DNA of 64,000 bases, taken from positions 23,939,144 to 24,003,143 of the forward strand of contig CM055875.1 in assembly GCA_029582165.1 (NCBI GenBank), given 5' to 3'. Below, piece by piece: positions 12,062 to 21,889 of the stretch. The stretch's first letter is position 1; the number at the start of each line of letters is the position of its first letter. The translations under genes and the position numbers were made by a program. This DNA is from Portulaca oleracea (lineage: Eukaryota > Streptophyta > Magnoliopsida > Caryophyllales > Portulacaceae). The notes beneath the pieces were generated by a model, which was not told where the DNA came from, ran no database searches, and saw only the letters and a list, made by a program, of their open reading frames with translations.

Positions 12062-14741
12062 CTACGGGCTCTGGGACAGGCCATCCCGACCATTCCTGAG
12101 TTTGTGTTCCCATCCGCACGCTCGAGGTCGCCTCCAAACCTCGCGAAGGAGTAACAGTACAACGGGTTGAGACGGAAGCACTGGTGAGGCGTCATCTGCG
12201 AGGGCACGGTTATACCCCACAGATGCACCCGAATCACTGCAAAGCACCACAGTTGGATCGACCGCCGCAAAGGAAGTGCCATAACCTAAATCCACAGTCG
12301 GTGCAGGAGACGCATGAACATAATCAGGCATTCCATAAGGGTACTGAGGCAAAGGATGAGAGGATTGACGCCTAGACCCCGAATGATGAGATTCTGGAGG
12401 GGTACCCAAATGCAGTGAAATGCCTTCTTGCTCGCCGCACACAGCTCCACCAACAGCGCTAGACTCGGAACCTGTCTCCACCACAAAGCTGGGGGTACCA
12501 CGACGAGAACCGCGGCTCCGAAGAGAATTCCCATGATCATGAGACCTCACCTGATGCCCGTGCTCACCTAAAGACATGGAGGATATGCTGTTCTCCACAG
12601 ACCGCTGAAAGTCGCGGCCAAAACCTGTGTCTCCATAGTGGGAACTGGTTGAATGACTATCTTCAAGTAAGATACCTTTCCCACGGTCATCGTGAGCCGG
12701 CATGCCCGTGCTCCGCCTACTCCTCTCCCCGTGCCTTCGGAGAGCAGCTTCACCCCCATAAGATCGCCTCGCGTCGGCCATGAAGGAGGAATGTCGAGGA
12801 AGGTCAATCTGCTCCGACCGGTCACGAGGCACGTGCGCATCTGAATGGCGAGGAGGATCCACAGGACGAGACTGTGCATCATCATCCACGTTTGTATCCC
12901 CAATCACAGAGCCCGCAAGGTCTTTCTCTCGCGCCCATTTAAGTGTGAAGTAATTTTTGAGGAAGCCTTTTGCTTGTTTCCATCGCCACTACACAGAATG
13001 AGGAAAATTGGTCAAAGTTTGAGCAAACTACAACTAAGCAAGAAAAAAAGGAATCACCTACCGGCTTTCCCAGGATCTTCTCTAGTTCCGGTTTGATGTC
13101 CTCACTAGTCGCCCTTGGATAGCCGCAAGCTGTGTCCCTAGAGTTGCTCTGACTCTTCTCGTCATCCTTGCAATAGGGCCCCAACTACAACAAACAAAGA
13201 ATTGGTCATATTAGGCGGTAATAGAAGGAACATGAAAAGAGTAAATGGAGGTCTTCTTCCCTACCTTTCTGAAGGCCAGGCGGTCCCGATATTGTTCCCA
13301 TTCCTCCCAGAATTGGTCGGGCGATGCCATCGATGCATGGTTAGTATACCAGGAACCTCTCTTAGCTGCTACAAACGCCTCGGCATGCAAGGCTCGCGGA
13401 TCATTCATGGTCTCGGGAGGGTCTGATGGTATTATCCACCTCTCATGACCCAGGGTTTGCCTCGTAAGCCTCTCACCAAGACTCCAGACCCAACCGGACG
13501 GGCTCTCCATCACCAAGCGCAGGGTGCTATCCCTATGCGCCGCATTTCGTGAGAGAATAAAGTCTTGCGGAATCTCGAAGCCAACCCAGGCATTCCAATT
13601 GACATCATCCTGCACAAGTAAAGGAAACATAAGCACCAAAGAAATGCAATAGAGATTACATGAAAAATGTACCTCTTCAAGGTGATCCAAGATGCGGCGC
13701 AACTCATCTAGGCTCCCAAATGGGTTCTTCTTTTGCTCGAGGTAATTTTTGTGCCACCGTTCTGCTGCCGGCACTGTCTGGACATGTCGGGTAGGGATAG
13801 TGAATCCCTTAATATACTCGTACCCCCATACCCGCAAATACGTCAATACCGAGGCTCACGATCTGAAAAAAGAAAAATGCATGTAAAAGAGAAGCGTCTC
13901 GAAGATTACCTCGAGCACCTTCCACATGCTCGGACCGCTCATCTCCCGCGGACTCTCCGGTGCAAAGAATGGGTCAACATCAGTACCAGGCCGAACACCA
14001 ATGCGAAGCCAGCGAATGAAGTTAGCATAAGCGCCTTTGCCCAGTTCCGATGAATGACCTGCTCTAGATCAAGGAGATTCTTCATCCAGGTCAAATAAAC
14101 ATCGTCTCCTCGATTGGCAAACATCGTGGCAGAGATGAAATATGGCAGGAAAATGAAGCGACGCTGAAACTCATCCATATGAGCGAAGTCGGCGGAAGTG
14201 ATGACATTCTCGAAGGAACCATAAGAAAGCTTCATCTTTCGACCAAATCGGCGCCGTTCGAGCACAGGCTCTAATAATTCCATCACCTGGTCCGGTACCA
14301 CAGGATCGAATTCGACATCTTGACCACCCCAGCGTAGCCCGGTAATCATCACAAAGTCGACAGGGGTTATGGCCATCTCTCCTACAGGGAGGTGGAAGGT
14401 GTTGGTGGAATCCCAGAATCTCTCTGCGAGCGCACGCCCCATCACCCGTGGTGTACAAGGTTCCCAGGCTTTGACGCATTTCCAGAAGAGGTCGAATCCT
14501 GACTCTTCTAAAAGTGTAAGCGCCCAATTATCTTCTGCAAAATGCTCCACCACCTTGATAGGTTTCCGCATATTGCCACCAGTTCTAAGGGAGTTCTCCT
14601 GAGGATCCACCATAAAAATTCAAAAAAGAGACAAGTCCCTACGGCAACCTATCAGGGGATCCCTAGTTTAGCAAAAGCTAAATTGAGCTTCCACTAAATT
14701 AGGGGGCTAAAAAAAAAATCATTCGGCCCACCCAAGGAAAA

Positions 14742-15400
14742 GTGGGTTGGGACTCGCTTTTTTCCGGCCCACCCAAGACGGGTTCACGAGAAGTTGGGCC
14801 ACGTCAGCCCAACTCAAACGAATGGGCGCGTCGGCCAACCCACAAACTCAAACGCAGACGGGTTCTTGCGGAAGGGCTCATGGAAGGAGAGAGTTGGGCC
14901 GCATCAGCCCAACTCACACGGGCCAAGGCGCAACGAGCTCATTTTTTAGGATGAACCCAGACGGGTTCGTAGCGCCAAAAGGGATTGGGCCTCTCTTTTC
15001 GGCCCGCCCAGACAGTCTCTTGCAAAATACGTGGGCCGAAAAATTGGGCCGCTCACTTACAGCCACCCAGACGGGTTCGCGCCGAAAAATGAACCGATTA
15101 AGAAATTGGGCCGTATGCAGGAACTCAGACGGGTTCTTCGACAATAGGTTGGGCTGCATCAGCCCAACCCAAAAAATAATAAGCTGGGCCGTAAGCAAGA
15201 ATTCAGACGGGTTCTTCGACAATGGTTGGGCCGCATTAGCCCAACCCAAAAGTAGGTCACGTAAAGAACGCAGCGCGCCAAGCGCGCGCAAAATTCCACA
15301 CTTACAAAGAACCCCCAGATTCCTCCTCGAAAAGTCATTACGACAGGGGATGGATTTGGACCCTTCACCTAATTGCAGCCCAACTTAAACGGGTTTTCAC
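14742..15400. repeat. Hairpin-module array inside PMD intron 1
   Basis: About six degenerate modules of 55-110 bases. Each has a CAGACGGGTTC unit (for example 14771, 14855, 14953, 15065, 15121, 15199) and a TTGGGC...GCCCAA inverted repeat. The best of the second type is TTGGGCTG-CAT-CAGCCCAA at 15148-15166. The array lies in predicted intron 1 of the PMD gene. Long frames through it on both strands follow from repetition and are not genes. Confidence 0.8.
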
Positions 15401-15585
15401 TACGCGTTCCGTTCTAAAAAAAATCGGCCTATCATCCTCGGTTCTCTAAAGCTCGATTTGAACAATACGGGTAATCGACATAAATTACTTCATTATTATT
15501 AGCTAAATCAACAAGCTAGAATTAAACGTTTCTACTTGCAAATTTATGCTAAGATTAAAGAGCAAAGTCAGGAAAAAGACATTAC

Positions 15586-15747
15586 CCGGACATGTGAATG
15601 CTTGTGCCATACGTGATTCAACAGTTCAGGCACCAATATCGACGGCTCCCAACCCGGCCTAGGAGTCCATGCTCGCCGGGAGGACATTTCATGAGCCCAG
15701 TTTGTTGCATGGGGTTGAACGGGCGGATCCCTAACTTTTCTAACCAT
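15586..15747 (-). CDS. Predicted first coding exon of the PMD gene
   Basis: ATG at 15747 opens 54 codons ending at an R codon followed by a GTAATG donor (15585-15580). The exon includes GWEPSILVPELLNHVWHK, and its frame joins in phase 0 to exon 2 (acceptor CTCAG before 14598). It lies about 95 bases downstream of a TATA box on the same strand. Start choice: first ATG after the TATA box. Confidence 0.6.
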
Positions 15748-15839
15748 TGCTTCCTAACTAGTGAATGAAGGATTTTTTTTTTGAGCAAGAAATGGAAGTG
15801 GAAGAATGAGATGTGTGATTGAGGGCATGAAGAGGCCCC

Positions 15840-15846
15840 TTTTATA
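15840..15846 (-). promoter_or_regulatory. TATA box of the antisense PMD gene
   Basis: On the minus strand TATAAAAGGGGCC, 93 bases before the proposed ATG at 15747. This gives the PMD gene its own promoter, independent of the LTRs. Confidence 0.6.
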
Positions 15847-15989
15847 AGGATAGTGGATGCATGCACACCACACAAATGGCCAACCGGCGGGTCCCAGCAA
15901 CAAGATCATGGAGGGCATGCATTGGCCGAAAATCTATCCTAAAATCTATCCACATGCATTGGCCGAAAAAAAAAAAAAGAAAAGAGAAA

Positions 15990-16440
15990 GAGGTAGGCCA
16001 GACGGGTTCTTTGCGCAACATGCCGGCCCAAGAAATAGGCCTTGCATTTGCAGGCCCAATGCAGGAAGAAGGGACCCCAGACGGGTTCTCTGCGCAAAAT
16101 ACCGGCCCAAGAAATAGGCCTTGCATTTGCAGGCCCAGTGCAGGAAGAAGGGACCCCAGACGGGTTCATGGGCCGTTTCAGAGCTAAAATGCCGGCCCAA
16201 ACTCGTCGCCCCAATGCAAGCCCAGTAATAACTCAGACGGCTTCGCAGCGGAGCCCAACGTACCGGCCCAAGCCCATCGCAGCCAATGTGGGCTTTGCAG
16301 GAACTCAGGCGGGTTCCTTGCGCCAAAACGACCGGCCCAAGTTCATCGCAGCCAAAGTGGGCTTTGCAATTGCAAGCCCAATTCAAGATTTCAGACGGGT
16401 TTACAGAGCCAAAACGGGCCCAAATTCGTCGCTCTAATTC
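15990..16440. repeat. Hairpin-module array upstream of the 306-bp repeats
   Basis: Five or six modules of about 75-80 bases: ACCGGCCCAAG..., GCAGGCCCA, then CCCCAGACGGGTTC or a variant (about 15997, 16073, 16153, 16230, 16301, 16391). The first two modules are nearly identical, 79 bases apart. Related to the array at 14742-15400. It lies upstream of the PMD TATA box on the minus strand. Confidence 0.8.
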
Positions 16441-16667
16441 AAGCCCAAAGCAATGGCAAACTTAAGCCCATTTCCGAGAGCTAAAGCGTAACTGACAGGT
16501 AAATTCTCTGACTCGCTCTGATTTTCAGATAAACTGACGCTCTCCTTCTCTATTTTGCAGAACAATGCACGAGATACATCGGTCGTCAGGCGGTTACAAA
16601 AAGACGAACTCATCTTCGGTGGCCGTCATCGGGCCTTCACAATGCGATGACACCCTTTTCAGCACAA

Positions 16668-17640
16668 AGACACAGGTCTTGCACTCCACGGCGAAATGAA
16701 GTGCATGACCTTGATCCACGTCACGGTGAAATGAGGGAGATCAATTCGGTCAGCTTTACGGAAGAAACTAAGCAGGCCAACCAACATCGGCGCAGGACCA
16801 AGCTTCCAAGCGTCACCTCGGTCCGCCTCACGGCGAAATGAAGTGCACCACCCCATCATCCTGTCATGCTTCACGGCGAAATGAAGCATGTCACCCAGAT
16901 CCGCCTCACGGCGAAATGAAGCGGATCGACCCCGACCGGCTTTACGGAAGAAACTAAGCAGGTCAACCCATACAGACACAGGTCTTGCACTCCACGGCGA
17001 AATGAAGTGCATGACCTTGATCCACCTCACGGCGAAATGAGGGAGATCAATTCGGTCAGCTTCACGGAAGAAACTAAGCAGACCAACCAACATCGGCGCA
17101 GGACCAAGCTTCCAAGCGTCACCTCGGTCCGCCTCACGGCGAAATGAAGTGGACCACCCCATCATCCTATCATGCTTCACGGCGAAATGAAGCATGTCAC
17201 CCAGATCCGCCTCACGGCGAAATGAAGCGGATCGACCCCGACCGGCTTTACGGAAGAAACTAAGCAGGTCAACCCATACAGACACAGGTCTTGCACCTCA
17301 CGGCGAAATGAAGTGCATGATCTTGATCCACCTCACGGCGAAATGAGGTAGATCAATTCGGTCAGCTTTACGGAAGAAACTAAGCAGACCAACCAACATC
17401 GGCGCAGGACCAAGCTTCCAAGCGTCACCTCGGTCCGCCTCACGGCGAAATGAAGTGGACCACCCCATCATCCTGTCATGCTTCACGGCGAAATGAAGCA
17501 TGTCACCCAGATCCGCCTCACGGCGAAATGAAGCGGATCGACCCCGACCTGCTTTACGGAAGAAACTAAGCAGGTCAACCAACATCGGCGCAGGACCAAG
17601 CTTCCAAGCGTCAACCAGCTTCAGAACAGGCTTCTGATTC
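16668..17640. repeat. 306-bp tandem repeats made of hairpins
   Basis: CACAGGTCTT recurs at 16671, 16977 and 17283, a strict 306-bp period; the third copy is followed by a partial fourth. Each unit holds about seven inverted repeats. One class has loop CACGGCGAAATG and the other loop TTACGGAAGAAACTAA. Stems differ but self-pair, for example CATGCTTCA/TGAAGCATG and GATCCGC/GCGGATC, and in the third copy GACCTGCTT/AAGCAGGTC. The 208- and 128-codon minus frames here are repeat artefacts. Confidence 0.92.
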
Positions 17641-17692
17641 ATATCCAAGATCATCAAGACTACTTTGATCATCGTTTTACTCAAACTCGATC

Positions 17693-17707
17693 AAAGTGGG
17701 GGCTATC
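17693..17707 (+). other. Polypurine tract of E3
   Basis: CAAAGTGGGGGCTATC directly before the 3' LTR; confirms plus orientation of E3. Confidence 0.8.
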
Positions 17708-18829
17708 TGTAGACACCGGATTTTGTACCGGTATTAGTTTTAGCTATTTGTAAAATAAGTTAACCGAGTAGTTTAGTAGCATGCAAACCCATTTCTTTCC
17801 TAGCCCGAAAACGAGCATAATGGCCCAATATTACGGGACAAACCCGTCTGGGTTCTTTGAGCCTGAGCATAGCTCAGCTCGGCAGGAACCCATCTGGGTT
17901 GCTGGGCCAAACACAGCTCGGCCCAAAGTTGAACTCGGCCGAGTTTTGTCGTCGCGGCTAAAACCTAAACCCTAAACGCACCCCCTACTCCCCCTACTCC
18001 ACTATAAATTAAACCCTTTTTCCCTTCCATAAACAGATCAAGGTATGCTAGAGTATTGACACTAGCATATTCTCTCCACCTCTTCTCTCCCTTTGCATGC
18101 TGCTTCACTAAAGGTTAGCATAGTTGATGTAAACCATGTAGCATAATCTATCGAATTCATGTTTCTTTTATATTTTCAATGTTTTGCATGATTTTAATGA
18201 TGAATTTGTGAAATTTATATCTAATTCCTCCCTTTAGCTTTTTCTGCTTTGATTTAATTCTAGTAGAGTCTATTCGTTTGAATAGGCGAATTTGACAATT
18301 TTAATTGTCAAATTCGTAACCTTACCCCCGAATCCGTCTTTGGGTTCGTAGGCCGGAGTTGTTTATCAAAATGGTTTGTTGTTTTTCTCCTAAAATTCAA
18401 CTGGCGGCTCTATTTTCGTACTTTGGTATTTTCCTTTGTATGGTTTCTATGACCTAATTTGTGTTTAGCGCAAGGAGCAACCCGATCTGGTTCAATTCAT
18501 GAACCCAGACGGGTTTTCACCTTCTTTTCTTTTTTTTTCTCTTTGTTTTTCTCTTTTCTCGTGGGATCTGCAATCGCGAACCCGTCTTGGTTCCAGCAGA
18601 GAACCCAGACGGGTTCCTGGTGTTTTCCCCTTCCTTTTTGTCTTTTTTTCCTTTTTTTTTCTTCTTTAAAAGGTGAATCTTGGGCTCACGGCGCATAAAT
18701 CGTTTTTAATCTGCCAGCAAAGTTATTCTTAAAAGTTCAACCTTATTTAAGGATAAGCAATCCTAGTCGGCTCCCAATCACTCCTCAAGTAGCGCCGCGA
18801 AAAAGGTCATCAATTTTTCAGGGTCTACA
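17708..18829 (+). repeat. E3 3' LTR
   Basis: A 1122-bp LTR from TGTAGACACC to GGTCTACA, nearly identical to 7864-8983. It has the TATA box at 18003, palindrome at 18287-18316 and five GAACCC/GGGTTC motif copies. Confidence 0.93.
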
Positions 18830-18834
18830 GTGGG

Positions 18835-20446
18835 TGAAACCCGTAAAAACACATATTCTCCTACTTCGAACTCCAAAGGTCTCCTCCTCCTGTCATCATA
18901 GCTCTTTTGTCGACTTTGTGCTGCCTTCATTTTATCTTGAATGGTTCGAACCTTCTGAGTAGTGGCATGTATTAGGTCCGGTTCTATCGTTGGAGCTTCA
19001 TCGATGTCCTGCCAACAGAGGGGAGTCCTACATCTCCTCCCATATAAAGCTTCGAATGGTGACATCCCAATACTAGCATGATAACTGTTGTTGTAGGAGA
19101 ACTCAATGAGAGTCAACTCGTCACCCCACGAGTCTTTGAAATCTAATGCGCATGCTCGCAGCATATCTTCAAGGGTTTGGATAGTCCTCTTGGTCTGCCC
19201 ATCAGTAGCTGGGTGGAAAGCGGTGCTAAACTTGAGTTTGGTACCAAACACCTCTTGCAACTTCTTCCAAAATCTAGATTGGAATCTGGTATCTCTGTCC
19301 GAGACTATAGAACTGGGAACTCCATGTAGTCTTATTATCTCCCTTACATAGGCTTGAGCTAGCTGGTCCAAGGACCAGTTGTTGGGGATGGCTAGAAAAT
19401 GAGCCGACTTGGTTAATCAATCCACGATTACCCATATTGTATTGTGTTTCCGCCTGGTCCTTGGTAGACCCACTACGAAGTCCATTGATATCGAGTCCCA
19501 CTTCCATTCGGGAACGTCTAATGGCTGCAGAAGTCCGGCAGGTCGTTGATGTTCTGCCTTGACCCGTTGGCAAGTGAGGCATTTCGCCACAAAATCCGCC
19601 ACTTCTTGTTTTATATTACTCCACCAGAACATCTGCTTCAGATCCTTGTAAAGCTTATTTCCCCCTGGGTGCACAGAATATGGTCTATTGTGTCCTTCTT
19701 CTAAAATCTTCCTCTTTAACTCCTCCATGTTAGGTACACAGACGCGGTTATGGAAACGTAATGTACCATCCTCGTGAATCACGAAACCAGGGGCCTTCCC
19801 TTGCAAAACCTCCTCCCGTATCTTGACAAGCTGCAAATCCAGCTCTTGAGTCCTCTTGATCTCTTCCATGAGAGTAGGTTGCAACTCCATGGCATTCAAT
19901 ACAGCTTTCCTTCCAAGTGTCACCACGTTAATTTCCTGCCTCCTAAACTCCTCGCACAGCTCGTGTTGCATCATCATCAAGTGGTTTACAGCAGGATAGG
20001 GTCTCCTACTCAGGGCATCAGCCACTACATTTGCCTTCCCGGGATGATATTGAAAGTTCACATCATAGTCCTTTAGAAATTCTAACCATCGAGTCTGCCT
20101 AAGGTTTAGCTCCTTCTGTGTGAATAGATACTTCAAGCTTTGATGGTCGGTAAATACCTCACAGTGTACCCCATAAAGGTAATGTCTCCAAATCTTAAGT
20201 GCAAAAACCACTGCTGCCAACTCCAGGTCATGAGTGGGGTAGTTCTTCTCATGTGTCTTCAGTTGTCTTCAGTTGTCTGGATGCATACGCAATCACTTTC
20301 CCATTCTGCATGAGCACACAACCAAATCCACCATGTGATGCGTCACTATAGATAATGAATCCTTCGTTCCCTTGAGGTAGAGCGAGAATAGGGGCTAAGG
20401 TAAGTCTCTTCTTCAGCTCCTGAAATGCTTGCTCACATTTTTCTGA
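18835..20446 (-). pseudogene. E2 RNase H and integrase (broken)
   Basis: RNase H shows [19 protein letters not shown] and ADALSRR. Integrase follows with an HHCC-like zinc region ([19 protein letters not shown]), then the core with [10 protein letters not shown] (first Asp) and IVSDRDTRF (second Asp). The third catalytic residue, expected as Glu in DGQTER, is Lys here (codon 19189-19191), 36 positions after the second Asp, so the DD35E triad is lost. A stop lies near 19417, the RNase H start is disrupted near 20220-20290 by a GTCTTCAGTT duplication, and E3 interrupts at 18830. Confidence 0.9.
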
Positions 20447-21883
20447 TCATGCGAACTTGATCGACTTCCGAGTCAAATTGGTCAAAGGGGTGGCGATTTT
20501 CGAGAAATCTTGAACAAATTTTCTATAGTAGCCTGCCAAACCCAGAAAACTCCTAACCTCAGTGGCATTCTTCGGGGTCGGCCACTTAGTGATAGCCTCC
20601 ACCTTTTGAGGATCCATCGCCACTCCTTCCTTAGACACTACGTGTCCTAAGAACGCCACTTGCTCCAACCAAAATTCACATTTCTTAAACTTCGCATAGA
20701 GCTCGTTGCTCCGCAAGGTTGCCAGCACCTCTCTCAAGTGGTTTGCATGCTCCTCTCGTGTCCCTGAGTATACCAATATATCATCATTGAACACCACCAT
20801 AAACTTGTCCAAAAACGGCTTGAACACTCTAATCATTAAATCCATGAAAGCAGTTGGGGCATTTGTGAGTCCAAACGGCATTACTACGAACTCGTAATGA
20901 CCATACCGAGTTCGGAAATCGGTTTTAGAGATATCCTCTTCTCGAATTCTTAGCTGGTGATAACCTGACCTCACTATCTTCGAAAACATCGTTGCACCTC
21001 ACAACTGGTCAAAGAGATCATCAATGCGAGGTAGGGGGTACCGATTTTTGATGGTAATCTTGTTTAACTCCCGATAATCGATGCATAACCTCATGCTACC
21101 ATCCTTCTTCTTCACGAACAGTACGGGTGCTCCCCATGGTGACGTGTTGGGTCGTATGTATCCCTTTTCTAGCAGTTCATCCAGCTGAGTCTTCAACTCC
21201 GTAAGCTCTGCGGGCGCCATTCGATATGGAGCTTTTGAAACGGGTGCGGCCTCGGGCTCCAAATCAATGCAGAAATCCACCTCCCTAAGTGGGGGCATTC
21301 CCGGAATCTCCTCCGGGAAGACGTCAGGAAATTCCTGAACTATCGAAATACTCTCAATCGTAGGCTCCTCCGCCTTGGTGTCAATTACATTGCATAAAAA
21401 CCCTTCACAACCTTGTCCCAGCAACTTCTGAGCCTTGAGGGCAGAGATAATCCTTACACCTTGAAGATGTCTATTACTCCAATGCACTACCTTCTTCCCA
21501 TTCGGTTCTACTAAGGTCACCTTTTGCTTGTAGCAATCTATCTGAGCTGTATATTTTGCTAACCAATCCATCCCCAAAATAACATCAAACTCCATTAGAT
21601 CAAACATATAGAGGTCTGCCTCAAATTCCTGACCTGCTATCACTATAGGACATCCACCATATAACTCTCCACAACTAATGGTATCCCCGGTGGGTAGGGC
21701 TACCGACATAGGCTTACTATTCTCCGAGGGTTTCATCTTAGCCTTCTCTACTATAGCTCGCCCAACAAAAGAATGACTAGCACCAGAATCAAATAAAACA
21801 GAGATAATGTAAAGGTGGAGAGAGAAGGTACCCGTCACGATGTCCACTTCATTCTCAGCCTCATCCTTCCTCATCACATACAC
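20447..21883 (-). pseudogene. E2 protease and reverse transcriptase (broken)
   Basis: Protease comes first, with [12 protein letters not shown] (residues 29-40, active Asp at 32). Reverse transcriptase follows: [20 protein letters not shown], then [20 protein letters not shown] to a stop at 20999. The same frame resumes 10 bases further with [19 protein letters not shown]. The catalytic motif reads [10 protein letters not shown] (FNDD at residues 67-70 of that piece), where the family usually has FIDD; both metal-binding Asp residues remain. It ends in a stop at 20447. Confidence 0.92.
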
Positions 21884-21889
21884 TCATCC

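Larger units (their letters stand above)
12062..15747 (-). pseudogene. Antisense plant-mobile-domain (PMD) gene of E3
   Basis: A predicted six-exon gene on the strand opposite to E3 transcription. Proposed exons: 15747-15586, 14598-13910, 13862-13673, 13609-13265, 13184-13063 (to 13062) and 12988-12062. Introns show GT...AG, and junctions are phase 0 where they can be judged. The PMD core is in exons 2-4: motif TFHLPVGEMAITPVDFVM, then TGLRWGG; later VWGYEY and SPSGWVWSLGERLTRQ. Exon 6 is a long Ser/Arg/His-rich tail. PMD proteins (MAIN/MAIL1 family) act in the nucleus with PP7-type phosphatases in gene and transposon silencing; PMD copies are also known inside transposons. Exon 2 is one base short (frame lost near 14040), exon 3 has one base too many, and the intron between them is only about 47 bp. 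It is probably a damaged copy, or contains assembly errors. Confidence 0.78.
7864..18829 (+). mobile_element. E3, non-autonomous Tat-type element carrying an antisense PMD gene
   Basis: TGTAGACACC...GGTCTACA ends with target duplication GTGGG (7859-7863 and 18830-18834), 10,966 bp. It has two 1.12-kb LTRs differing at only about ten to fifteen sites by eye. It contains no gag, protease, reverse transcriptase or integrase. From 5' to 3' it holds a degenerate primer site, leader, an Athila-like noncoding block, an antisense multi-exon PMD gene, hairpin-module arrays, a 306-bp tandem array and a polypurine tract. Being innermost and with near-identical LTRs, it is the youngest insertion in the left nest. 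It must move by enzymes from another, probably Tat-lineage, element. Confidence 0.93.

Noticed and set aside
14747..15388. 213-codon plus-strand frame and similar frames on the minus strand
   Set aside because: Inside the hairpin-module array; repeated modules give chance frames in several phases. The PMD intron model explains the region better.
15861..16437. Overlapping frames near 16 kb on both strands
   Set aside because: All are products of the 79-bp module repeats.
16659..17684. Long minus-strand frames (208 and 128 codons) with a repeated RKAGRGRSASFRREADLGD-like unit
   Set aside because: They follow exactly the 306-bp tandem repeat, which is divisible by three, so an open frame persists by repetition. 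No start context or domain.
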